A stretch of DNA of 54,754 nucleotides, taken from positions 1-54,754 of the forward strand of contig CACGAB010000005.1 of NCBI GenBank assembly GCA_902570915.1. The letters are read 5' to 3'. Below the pieces are notes generated by a model. The model did not search any database and was not told where the DNA came from. It saw nothing but the letters and a program-made list of their open reading frames with translations. Below are positions 26,538-34,474 of the stretch, piece by piece. A program made the translations under genes and the position numbers. Positions within the stretch are counted from its first letter, which is position 1. Each line of letters starts with the position of its first letter. This stretch comes from an uncultured Pelagibacteraceae bacterium (GTDB lineage Bacteria > Pseudomonadota > Alphaproteobacteria > Pelagibacterales > Pelagibacteraceae).

Positions 26538-27664
26538 CACTTAGTCTCCGTAACTTTTTTTCTAATATAATTATTGAATACTACTGCAATTAACATCATT
26601 GCACCTAAAAAAACCTTAAACCAATCAGTATCCACATCTGTATAAAAAATTCCCATTGATACAGTGCCAAAAATAATAGCACCCAATGCTGCTCCGATGG
26701 CAGAGCCATAACCTCCAGTCAAAAGACAACCGCCAACCACGGCAGCTGCTATTGCTTCCAATTCTTTTAAAGTTCCTCTCATAGTATCTGCAGAACCTGC
26801 ATCTAAAACTTGAATACAAGCAAATATTGTCGATGCCACAGCTGTTCCAATAAATAGACTTATTTTTACTCTTCCAACAGGCACACCAACATTTGTAGCA
26901 CCAACTTTATCTCCGCCTGATGCAAATATCCAATTTCCATATCTAGTTTTCATAAGTATCCAAGTCGCAAATAATGTAAGAGCAATAAACCATATTACTG
27001 ATGGTGGAATACCTGTAGCTAATGGTGTACCGTCAGTTCTCAGTGCAATTAATTTCATCGATCCTAGCCATGTGAATAACCATTGAAAAGTATCTGTTGC
27101 AAACAACCAAGCGATTGGATCATCCTCTATTAAAACTCTTAATCCTGGTACTTGAGTTCTTCCTGTAATTAATCTCGTAATAGCCAAAGTTGCCCCTCTT
27201 AAAATGAACAACATTGCAAGAGTTACTATGAAGGATGGAAGACCAGTTTTTACTACCATAATACCGTTGAAATAACCAATTAGTACTGCCATAGCAAAAG
27301 CAAAAATAATACTCGTCCATAAAGGCCAGCCCCAATAAATTGCAGGTATAGCGATACAGATTCCTGCAAAACCAATCATTGATCCAATTGATAAATCAAA
27401 CTCTCCACCGATCATTAACATTGCAGCAGCAATAGCAATAATTCCTAAATTAGCCGAAACATCTAAAAAATTTAATGTTCCATAAGCGCTAAACATTCCA
27501 GTGTCACCAGCAACTATTCCAAAAAAAATAAAAACTAAAATTGAGCCACCCAAAGCACCAAGCTCTGGTCTGTTTAATAAAACTCTAAGAGGTGAAATTT
27601 TTTTAAGTCTTTCATCTTGTCCACTATCTTTTTTAGATTGAATGCTCTCTGATTTTACAGACAT
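26537..27664 (-). CDS. Sugar/polyol ABC transporter permease (FrcC-like)
   Basis: A 375-residue permease of the branched-chain/ribose type (BPD_transp_2) with about ten membrane segments. The cytoplasmic N-terminus is charged ([18 protein letters not shown]). The family stretch [24 protein letters not shown] lies near residue 100, and [20 protein letters not shown] plus [26 protein letters not shown] near the C-terminus match Rbs/Frc permeases. It probably forms the transmembrane dimer for the adjacent ATPase. A terminator-like hairpin separates it from the binding protein gene. Confidence 0.92.
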   Translation of the reverse strand: MSVKSESIQSKKDSGQDERLKKISPLRVLLNRPELGALGGSILVFIFFGIVAGDTGMFSAYGTLNFLDVSANLGIIAIAAAMLMIGGEFDLSIGSMIGFAGICIAIPAIYWGWPLWTSIIFAFAMAVLIGYFNGIMVVKTGLPSFIVTLAMLFILRGATLAITRLITGRTQVPGLRVLIEDDPIAWLFATDTFQWLFTWLGSMKLIALRTDGTPLATGIPPSVIWFIALTLFATWILMKTRYGNWIFASGGDKVGATNVGVPVGRVKISLFIGTAVASTIFACIQVLDAGSADTMRGTLKELEAIAAAVVGGCLLTGGYGSAIGAALGAIIFGTVSMGIFYTDVDTDWFKVFLGAMMLIAVVFNNYIRKKVTETK

Positions 27665-27687
27665 ATAAAAATTATAATTTAAAGATG

Positions 27688-27725
27688 ATTAAAAAAAAGG
27701 CCTGACTAACATTAGTCAGGCCTTT
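27688..27725 (-). terminator. Intrinsic terminator/attenuator between binding protein and permease genes
   Basis: AAAGGCCTGACTAA (27696-27709) pairs with TTAGTCAGGCCTTT (27712-27725). Read on the minus strand, the stem is followed by a run of eight T, a textbook rho-independent terminator. It lies inside the operon, 12 bases after the binding protein stop and before the permease start (27664), so it probably allows partial read-through and more binding protein than membrane components. Confidence 0.88.
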
Positions 27726-27736
27726 AATTCATATTT

Positions 27737-28660
27737 TTATCTATAACCTTGAGCTGCCCATTTAATTACTTTAGACGCATTGTCAGGAGTAACAAACCCA
27801 GGTCCAGTCATTACTACACCTGCTGGCATTGTTCCCCATCTCATATATTGTCCAAAGATAGCTATTGGTAAATATCCTTGTAGATATTGCTGTTGGTCAA
27901 TTAAAAACTCTACTTTTCCTGCAGCAGCAGCTTTTAACATATTTGGAGACATATCAAATGTTCCTAATCTTACAGAGCCAACTTTTCCGGCAGACTCAAG
28001 TGCTTTCAAAGCTGCTTCACCAGATAATCCAGCACCTAAAGTTAGAATAGTGTCATAGCCACCACCTAATTTTGCAGCAACAGCTTTTTGAATTTCCGTT
28101 GGGTCATTTGAAGTACCTAAAATATCAACAGATCCACCAAAACCTTTTTTGAAACCAGCACATCTTCTATCAAGTGCAACGTTTCCTACCTCATGGTTAA
28201 CACATAATGCTTTTTTTCCACCAGCGGCTTTCATTTTTTGTCCACCACCTACACCTGCTTCAAACTCAGTTTGTCCAACGTGTGCACTAATTCCTAAAGA
28301 TGCATAATCATCAGATCCAGAGTTCATTGATATTACAGGAATACCAGCAGCAATCGCAGCTTTAACTGATTTTCCTAAAGCAGCAGCATCTGGTAATGTT
28401 ATCACAATACCTTTCGGTTTTTGTGATACAGCATTATCAATTAATTTTGCCATTTCTACCATGTCAAAAGTAGCTGGTGCTGTGTATTTGCAAGACACTC
28501 CCATGTCTTTACATCCAGCATCAACTCCATTTTTAGCAACTGACCAGAAAGGATCGTTTGCTTGACCATGAGAAACCACAATTATATCTACAGCTAAAGC
28601 AGATACAGACATCATTGCCCATGCAGCTAAAGCTAATATAAAGTTCTTTATTGTTTTCAT
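27737..28660 (-). CDS. Periplasmic sugar/polyol-binding protein (FrcB/RbsB-like)
   Basis: A 307-residue periplasmic binding protein of the ribose-binding family (Peripla_BP_4). A Sec signal peptide is clear: MKTIKNFILALAAWAMMSVS followed by ALA, with the mature protein starting VDIIVVSHGQANDPFWSVAKNG. Typical elements are GIVITLPDAAALGKSVKAAIAAGIPVISMNSGSDDY and FLIDQQQYLQGYLPIAIF. A strong AAAGGGG precedes the start. Located between iolG and its permease and ATPase, it may bind inositol; rhizobial and Caulobacter inositol importers use the same binding protein family. The ligand is inference. Confidence 0.9.
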   Translation of the reverse strand: MKTIKNFILALAAWAMMSVSALAVDIIVVSHGQANDPFWSVAKNGVDAGCKDMGVSCKYTAPATFDMVEMAKLIDNAVSQKPKGIVITLPDAAALGKSVKAAIAAGIPVISMNSGSDDYASLGISAHVGQTEFEAGVGGGQKMKAAGGKKALCVNHEVGNVALDRRCAGFKKGFGGSVDILGTSNDPTEIQKAVAAKLGGGYDTILTLGAGLSGEAALKALESAGKVGSVRLGTFDMSPNMLKAAAAGKVEFLIDQQQYLQGYLPIAIFGQYMRWGTMPAGVVMTGPGFVTPDNASKVIKWAAQGYR

Positions 28661-28761
28661 TATTCCCCTTTCATTAAAATTAACTTATAAAATTAAAATC
28701 TAATCAAAATATTATTTAGTTGTAAAGCAGACAGGTTGTATTCTACTTGGGGTTGATTCAA

Positions 28762-29763
28762 TTAAAGATAAAGTTTTTCAAATTTTTTTGATCGTAAAGA
28801 TTTTTGAGCTGCATTTGCAATTATCAGAGCTTTTCTTCCTTCTTCAAATCCTGCAAGAGGTTGGGTTTTATTTCTTATAAATTTTGCAAAATCCTTTAGT
28901 TGATTTTTATAAGCATCTTTATACCTCTCAATAAAAAAATTAAGCAAAGGAGATTTACTTGATGTTGATCGTGCAGAATATAAAGATGTTTCGATTTGTC
29001 TTTTATTTTCTGAAATCAACATACCTTTTGATCCAAATAATTCTATTCTTTGATCATAACCGAAACTACAATGTCTAGAATTAGTTATTATACACTGAAC
29101 ACCAGCTTTAGATTTAATTATAGTAGATGCTAGTTCAAAATCTTTTATTTTATCAAATCTTTTATCAGATATATTGCTACCAGAAGCTATTATTTTTGCT
29201 GGCTCATCCTTACCAAGGTAGAATCTAACAAGATCAAAATCATGGATCATCATATCTCTAAAAATACCACCAGATTCTTTTAAATATTTCATAGTTGGTG
29301 GTGCAGGATCACGACTAGTGATAATAATTTTTTCTAATTTACCTATTTTTCCACTTAGTAATTGTTTTCTTAAATTATTGTGTGTTGGATCATATCGTCT
29401 ATTAAAACCTAATTGTATTTTTGGATTTAATTTAAAAATTTTTTTTTTACAAGAATCAATTTTTTTAATACTTAAATCTAGTGGTTTTTCACAAAAAATA
29501 ATTTTTTTATTTTTTACGCCATCTAGAATAAATTTGATATGTGTCGATGTTGTTGAGGCAATAAAAATAGCTTTTATATCTTTATCTTTATAAGCCTCAG
29601 ATGGATTGTTTATAGCTTTTGTTTTTAATATTTTTGAATATTTTTTAGATAATTTTTGTTCAATATCATAAATATATTTAAGACTAAAATCTTTACTACG
29701 CATCAAATTTTTTCCATGCATAATACCAATTCTGCCAAGTCCAAATAAAGCTATATCAATCAT
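28762..29763 (-). CDS. iolG: Inositol 2-dehydrogenase (Gfo/Idh/MocA family)
   Basis: A 333-residue NAD(P)-dependent dehydrogenase. The Rossmann start is IALFGLGRIGIMHGKNL. The active site matches IolG closely: FCEKPLDLS (Lys of EKP), LGFNRRYDPTHNNLRK, ITSRDPAPPTMKYLKESGGIFRDMMIHDFDLVRFYLG, with the Asp and His spaced D-x3-H. In IolG this enzyme oxidises myo- (or scyllo-) inositol to inosose, the substrate of IolE. The gene is divergent from iolE (44 bases apart) and upstream of the ABC importer on its own strand, which supports the inositol call. Isomer preference is unknown. Confidence 0.87.
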   Translation of the reverse strand: MIDIALFGLGRIGIMHGKNLMRSKDFSLKYIYDIEQKLSKKYSKILKTKAINNPSEAYKDKDIKAIFIASTTSTHIKFILDGVKNKKIIFCEKPLDLSIKKIDSCKKKIFKLNPKIQLGFNRRYDPTHNNLRKQLLSGKIGKLEKIIITSRDPAPPTMKYLKESGGIFRDMMIHDFDLVRFYLGKDEPAKIIASGSNISDKRFDKIKDFELASTIIKSKAGVQCIITNSRHCSFGYDQRIELFGSKGMLISENKRQIETSLYSARSTSSKSPLLNFFIERYKDAYKNQLKDFAKFIRNKTQPLAGFEEGRKALIIANAAQKSLRSKKFEKLYL

Positions 29764-29807
29764 TCAAAATTTGTATTAAAGTAATAACTTAACTAAAAAA
29801 ATTTCTT

Positions 29808-30710
29808 ATGTCAGTAAAATTAGGAGTTGCGCCCATTGCATGGAGTAATGATGACATGCCTGAGTTAGGTGGTGATACAACATTAGAGCAATGTTTAAAA
29901 GAAGCCAATGAAGCAGGATATATAGGCATAGAGTCTGGTGGAAAATTTCCCAAGAAATCTTCTGAATTAATTCCAAAATTAGATCAATTTAATCTTAAAC
30001 TTTGCTCAGGATGGTATGGCGCCAATCTAAGAAAAAATTCTGTTGAGGAAGAAAAAAAATCTATTCAAGAACAACTAGATTTATTTAAAGATTGTGATGC
30101 ACCTTGTATAGTTTTTGCGGAAGTTTCTGGTTCTATACAAGGAGATCCTAATAGAAAATTATCAACTCGGCCTCAAATGGAAAAGGATGAATGGCAGAAG
30201 TTTTGTGAAAAAATTTCTGAATTAGGAAAATATTTAGAGGATGAAGGAATGCCTTTGGCATATCACCATCATATGGGAACAATAATTGAAACTCAAAAAG
30301 ATACTGAAAGACTTATTGAAAATACCCATGAAAGTGTAAAATTAACATTAGATACAGGACATATGTTATTTGCAAAAGGGGACTCAAAATCCATATTACA
30401 AAATTATCATGAGAGAATTTTGCACGTCCATTGCAAAGATATAAGAAAACAAGTTCTTGAAAAATCTTTAAAAGAGGATTTAAGTTTTAGAGGTGCTTTT
30501 TTAGAGGGTGCGTTTACAGTACCAGGAGATGGTTGTATTGATTATCAACCTTTATTTAATGTGTTAAAAAATAATAATTACTCAGGATGGTTAGTAGTTG
30601 AGGCAGAGCAGGATCCGGCAAAAGCAAATCCGTTAGAGTATGCAAAAATTGGTTATAATTATCTTACAGATACATTAAAAAAATCTGAAATTGAAATTTA
30701 TAAAAATTGA
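29808..30710 (+). CDS. iolE: Inosose dehydratase
   Basis: A 300-residue TIM-barrel of the xylose isomerase-like family. The opening KLGVAPIAWSNDDMPELGGD matches IolE specifically. Metal-binding elements are in GIESGGKFP (Glu), PLAYHHHMGTII, LTLDTGHMLFA (Asp, His) and HVHCKD; the end has VPGDGCIDYQPLF and GWLVVEAEQDPAKANPLEYA. It converts 2-keto-myo-inositol to 3D-trihydroxycyclohexane-1,2-dione, the substrate of IolD at 34.5 kb. It ends exactly where the convergent pilin-like gene ends. Confidence 0.93.
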   Translation: MSVKLGVAPIAWSNDDMPELGGDTTLEQCLKEANEAGYIGIESGGKFPKKSSELIPKLDQFNLKLCSGWYGANLRKNSVEEEKKSIQEQLDLFKDCDAPCIVFAEVSGSIQGDPNRKLSTRPQMEKDEWQKFCEKISELGKYLEDEGMPLAYHHHMGTIIETQKDTERLIENTHESVKLTLDTGHMLFAKGDSKSILQNYHERILHVHCKDIRKQVLEKSLKEDLSFRGAFLEGAFTVPGDGCIDYQPLFNVLKNNNYSGWLVVEAEQDPAKANPLEYAKIGYNYLTDTLKKSEIEIYKN

Positions 30711-31211
30711 TTATCTATAGAGTGAAGTTAGTTCATTATTTCCAGCAGCAACACATGGAGATTTAAAACAAGTACCCACAACCCATTCAGACCCAGGATC
30801 AGGTAAAAAATTTGATGACATCACAAATATAACACCCATCTCAACTGATTGCCCCGCTTTACCTTCTGCTTTAATTCTAGGATCAGGATCAGTTTTTACT
30901 TTAGTATCCTCTGAAAAAGGATTCTCTATATTAAGATTTTTGTTTATATAATTCACGACTTTGGATGAAGACCATTCGCCATTACAGGGATCACCCCAAA
31001 CAGTCATTTTATCTTCATCATTATTCCCGCAATTATTTATTTCTCCATTGATAAAATCGACTACTTTCTTATGATTTTCTTTAACTAAGTTAGCTTTTGC
31101 TTCAACTGCGGGTCTTGTACTTGCAGTCCAGATCAACATACCAACCACATATACCAACGATAACAACACTAATGCTTCTAATAGTCCAAAATTTTTGAAA
31201 TTTATTCGCAT
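30711..31211 (-). CDS. Pilin-like single-span exported protein, unknown function
   Basis: A 166-residue protein I do not recognise as a family. MRINFKNFGLLEALVLLSLV at the N-terminus resembles a type IV pilin: a short basic leader, then a 20-residue hydrophobic helix. If the leader ends after Asn7, the mature protein would begin with Phe and have Glu at +5, as pilins do, but the residue before the cut would be Asn instead of Gly. The rest is soluble, with four cysteines (NNCGNND, GDPCNGEW, TCFKSPC) that could form disulfides in the periplasm. It is the last gene of the dehydrogenase-aldolase-hydroxyacid dehydrogenase operon, two bases after its neighbour. Confidence 0.7.
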   Translation of the reverse strand: MRINFKNFGLLEALVLLSLVYVVGMLIWTASTRPAVEAKANLVKENHKKVVDFINGEINNCGNNDEDKMTVWGDPCNGEWSSSKVVNYINKNLNIENPFSEDTKVKTDPDPRIKAEGKAGQSVEMGVIFVMSSNFLPDPGSEWVVGTCFKSPCVAAGNNELTSLYR

Positions 31212-31213
31212 AA

Positions 31214-32179
31214 TTAAGATTTAATAATTTTTGATTTGTCTAATTTTTTTTCAAAAAAATCAATTATATTTTGTATTGTTTCTTTTCCCATTCTTATCAT
31301 GCATTCCTCAGTAAATGCAGCGGTGTGAGGACTTAAAAAAACTTTATTGTTTTTTAGCAAAGGATTATCCTCTTTAGGTGGTTCTGTTTCAAAAACATCT
31401 AAACCTGCACCAAATATGAGACTTTCATTTAATGCTTTATCTAAGTCATTCTCATTAATCATCCCACCTCTTGCAGCATTAATAATTATACAATTTTTCC
31501 TCATTGTTTTAAGTAAGTCATAATTAATAATATTTTTCGTTTTTTCATTAAGAGGCATATGTAAAGAAATGGCATCCATAGATTTTACTGCTTCTGTAAG
31601 ATCTTCAATTTTTTTTCCACCCAATTCCTCAATAATATCTTTTGAAACAAATGGATCATAAACAAAAACATTCATTTCAAATCCTTTACATCTTCTTATT
31701 AAAGATTGACCTATTCTTCCAAATCCAGCAATTAAAATATTTTTTTTCCAAAGTTCAATTGTTTTTGGAAGTTTGTTTCTGTTAGAAAAATTTCCTGATT
31801 TAACAGCCTCATCATACATGTTTTTTCTCTTCGATATATTGAGTAACATAAACATAACATGTTCTGCCACCGCAACAGCATTTGATGTAGCCGTAATTGC
31901 CAAGGTGACATTTTTTTCTTTAGAAGACTTGAGGTCAATATTGTCGTACCCAACGCCGTGGCGAGATATAATTTTAAGTTTTTTTGATATATTGATTAAT
32001 TCGCTAGATAAATTTGCTGTTCTAATTGATAGACCATCACACTCCAAAATTTTTTGTTTAATATCTTTGTTATCTATATTTTCAATAATCTCATAATCAT
32101 AATTTGGGTTATTCTTTATGAGATCTATCCCCGCGTTATGAATAGGTTGAATTATCAAAATTTTTTTTTTATCCGACAC
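31214..32179 (-). CDS. D-isomer-specific 2-hydroxyacid dehydrogenase (SerA-like)
   Basis: A 321-residue NAD-dependent D-2-hydroxyacid dehydrogenase. The catalytic Arg is in SRHGVGYDNID, the Rossmann loop in IAGFGRIGQSLIRR, the Glu in VFETEPPKED and the His in LSPHTAAFTEE. Overall layout resembles the catalytic core of phosphoglycerate dehydrogenase without the ACT domain. In this operon (after an HpcH/HpaI aldolase and a semialdehyde dehydrogenase) a role in catabolising a sugar-acid-derived 2-keto or 2-hydroxy acid is more likely than serine synthesis. The substrate is not determined. Confidence 0.85.
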   Translation of the reverse strand: MSDKKKILIIQPIHNAGIDLIKNNPNYDYEIIENIDNKDIKQKILECDGLSIRTANLSSELINISKKLKIISRHGVGYDNIDLKSSKEKNVTLAITATSNAVAVAEHVMFMLLNISKRKNMYDEAVKSGNFSNRNKLPKTIELWKKNILIAGFGRIGQSLIRRCKGFEMNVFVYDPFVSKDIIEELGGKKIEDLTEAVKSMDAISLHMPLNEKTKNIINYDLLKTMRKNCIIINAARGGMINENDLDKALNESLIFGAGLDVFETEPPKEDNPLLKNNKVFLSPHTAAFTEECMIRMGKETIQNIIDFFEKKLDKSKIIKS

Positions 32180-32185
32180 TTGAAT

Positions 32186-32977
32186 TTAGTAAGCTTTAGA
32201 GTCTTCTTTTGATTTGATTGATTTTAATTTAGATACAGCATCTTTTGCACCTGCACTCATATACCTTTGATCAGATCCAATAGTTACCAAATTAAATCCT
32301 AAATTAAGCATTTTTTTTGCATACTCTGGACTAGCATTATGAATACCTGCAAAAATTTTATTTTTTTTTGCATGTTCCAAGATATTCAAAATCTTTTCAT
32401 AAGTTGGACTTCCTTCAGGATTATCAAAAGCTGGTTTTTGACCTATGGCTAGACTTAAATCAGCAGGTCCAATATAAATTCCATCTATTCCAGGTGTACT
32501 CATAATTTCATCTAATTTATCCAAGGCCTCTTTTGTCTCTATCATTACCATTTTCAAAATCTCATCATTTGCAAAATCTCCATAATCTGAACCTCCATAA
32601 ATTAATCCTCTAATTGGTCCAAAACTTCTATACCCTTTAGGGGGATACATGCATGCTTGAACAAATTTTTCTGCCTCAGATTTGTTACTCACCATTGGAC
32701 AAATTACACCATAACACCCTGCATCTAAAATTTTCATTATTTGTCCTGGTTCATTCCAGTTTACTCTTGCTAAAGGAGTAACATCCGTAGATGAAATTGA
32801 TTGCAGCATTTGTAATGCATTTGGATAATCTATAACACCATGTTGCATATCAATTGTAAGCGAGTCCCAACCTTGATGAGACATTACTTCCGCTGAAAAA
32901 GAGCTAGGAATTTGTAACCAGCCATTAATTATTTGCTCACCATCTCTCATCATCTTTTTTATTTTATTTGGCCTCAT
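32186..32977 (-). CDS. HpcH/HpaI-family class II aldolase
   Basis: A 263-residue metal-dependent pyruvate aldolase. WLQIPSSFSAEVMSHQGWDSLTIDMQHGVIDY holds the catalytic His, PLARVNWNEPGQIMKILDAGCYGVICPMV the Arg, MIETKEALDKLDEI the metal-binding Glu, and IYIGPADLSLAIG the metal-binding Asp. Family members cleave 2-keto-3-deoxy sugar acids or 4-hydroxy-2-ketoacids into pyruvate and an aldehyde. The ATG directly abuts the stop of the aldehyde dehydrogenase gene upstream, which probably oxidises the aldehyde product. It is not an IolJ/FbaA-type fructose-bisphosphate aldolase relative. Confidence 0.9.
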   Translation of the reverse strand: MRPNKIKKMMRDGEQIINGWLQIPSSFSAEVMSHQGWDSLTIDMQHGVIDYPNALQMLQSISSTDVTPLARVNWNEPGQIMKILDAGCYGVICPMVSNKSEAEKFVQACMYPPKGYRSFGPIRGLIYGGSDYGDFANDEILKMVMIETKEALDKLDEIMSTPGIDGIYIGPADLSLAIGQKPAFDNPEGSPTYEKILNILEHAKKNKIFAGIHNASPEYAKKMLNLGFNLVTIGSDQRYMSAGAKDAVSKLKSIKSKEDSKAY

Positions 32978-34420
32978 TTAAGATTTCAAACCAAGGTGAG
33001 TGTACTTTATATTTAGATAATCTTTAATTGCCATTGAACCACCTTCACGTCCATATCCAGTTTGTTTAATTCCACCAAAAGGTGCCTCAGCTATCGCAAC
33101 TGCAGGAGTATTTACTGCAACAGTACCAGTTTCCATTAATTCTGAAGCTCTGTGAGCTTTATCCATAGAATTTGTATAAATATAACTACATAATCCTAAG
33201 TCATTATTATTAGCTCTCTCAACTACTTCATCAAAAGTTTTAAATGACAACATTGGAACTAATGGACCAAATGGTTCTTGTTTCATTATTGTAAAATTAT
33301 CCTTTACATTGTCAAAAACTGTTGGTTCATAAAAATAGCCTTTGTTAAAACCTTGAGGTCTTTTTCCACCCAATAAAACTTTTGCTCCTTCCTTTTTAGT
33401 TGTTTCAACTAATTCTTCGATTTCTCCTAATCTTTTTGCAGTTGTTAAAGGACCTAATTGAACTCCATCATCTAAACCATTTCCTATTTTTAATTTTTTT
33501 GTTCTTTCAATAAACGCATTAATGAATTCATCTTTTTTATTTTCTTGTATATAAAATCTGTTAGGTGAGATACAAACTTGACCATTATTTCTAAATTTTG
33601 CAGTAATTGCCATATCTGCAACTTTATTTATATCAACATCATCAAATACTATAAAAGGTGAGTGTCCACTTAGCTCCATTGTTACTCTTTGAACTTTGTC
33701 TGCGGCCTTTTTTAAGATTAATTTACCTACTCTTGTTGATCCAGTAATTGAAACCTTTTTAATAATATCAGACTCTAACAACTCATTTGAAATACTTTCA
33801 GGATCTCCTGATAATAAGTTTACAACTCCAGGAGGGACTCCCGCTTCTTTACAAATATCTACTAACTCCATTACTGTACCTGGAGTAATTACATCAGGCT
33901 TACAAATTACTGAACATCCGGCAGCTAATGCTGTTGAAATTTTTCTTGCTGCTAGAATTAAAGGAAAATTCCATGGCACTAAAGCTGCTACAACTCCAAC
34001 TGGCTGATAATAAACATGAACTCTCGTATCTGGAAATCGACTTTCGACTGTTTGTCCATAAATTCTTTTTGTTTCTTCAGCATTCCACTCAAAAATATCA
34101 GCAGCACCACCAGTTTCGCCAATCCCCTCTGCTAAAGGTTTTCCAACTTCAATCGTTAACCATTTTGCTAAAACATCTTGTTTTTTTCTTAAAAGATCAG
34201 CAATTTTTCTAATAATATATGATCTCTGCCAAGGTAAAGTGTTTTTCCAAACTTCCAAACCTTTCTCTGCAGATTTAAGAGCTTTTTGAACATCTGCTGA
34301 AGACGCTTTAGACGCTTGGCCAATAATTTCTTCAGTAGCAGGATTTATAACATCGTAAGTTTCTTTTTTTTCCGCTTGTTGCCACTTACCATCAATGAAC
34401 TGCCCAAATTTACTATACAT
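32978..34420 (-). CDS. Semialdehyde dehydrogenase (GabD-like ALDH)
   Basis: A 480-residue aldehyde dehydrogenase. It has FGQFIDGKWQQAEKKETYDVINPATEEIIG, VPWNFPLILAARKISTALAAG, TMELSGHSPFIVFDD (catalytic Glu) and FRNNGQVCISPNRFYI (nucleophilic Cys). GGIKQTGYGREGGSMAIKDYLNIKYTHLGL at the C-terminus is typical of succinate- and 2-oxoglutarate-semialdehyde dehydrogenases. An upstream extension in frame to 34531 would overlap the start of iolD and has no homology, so I start at ATG 34420 (MYSKFGQF). It lacks the features of CoA-acylating IolA/MmsA. First gene of the operon, divergent from iolD by 54 bases. Confidence 0.92.
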   Translation of the reverse strand: MYSKFGQFIDGKWQQAEKKETYDVINPATEEIIGQASKASSADVQKALKSAEKGLEVWKNTLPWQRSYIIRKIADLLRKKQDVLAKWLTIEVGKPLAEGIGETGGAADIFEWNAEETKRIYGQTVESRFPDTRVHVYYQPVGVVAALVPWNFPLILAARKISTALAAGCSVICKPDVITPGTVMELVDICKEAGVPPGVVNLLSGDPESISNELLESDIIKKVSITGSTRVGKLILKKAADKVQRVTMELSGHSPFIVFDDVDINKVADMAITAKFRNNGQVCISPNRFYIQENKKDEFINAFIERTKKLKIGNGLDDGVQLGPLTTAKRLGEIEELVETTKKEGAKVLLGGKRPQGFNKGYFYEPTVFDNVKDNFTIMKQEPFGPLVPMLSFKTFDEVVERANNNDLGLCSYIYTNSMDKAHRASELMETGTVAVNTPAVAIAEAPFGGIKQTGYGREGGSMAIKDYLNIKYTHLGLKS

Positions 34421-34474
34421 AATTTTTATTTTATGGTTAATTAAGCAAAATTTTAAGAGAATATATCTACAATT

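Noticed and set aside
27700..27722. A second IscR-like inverted repeat (GACT ... AGTC) near the ABC transporter
   Set aside because: The gap between GACT and AGTC is six bases instead of five and the sequence is fully explained by the terminator stem with its T-tract, inside an operon and not at a promoter.
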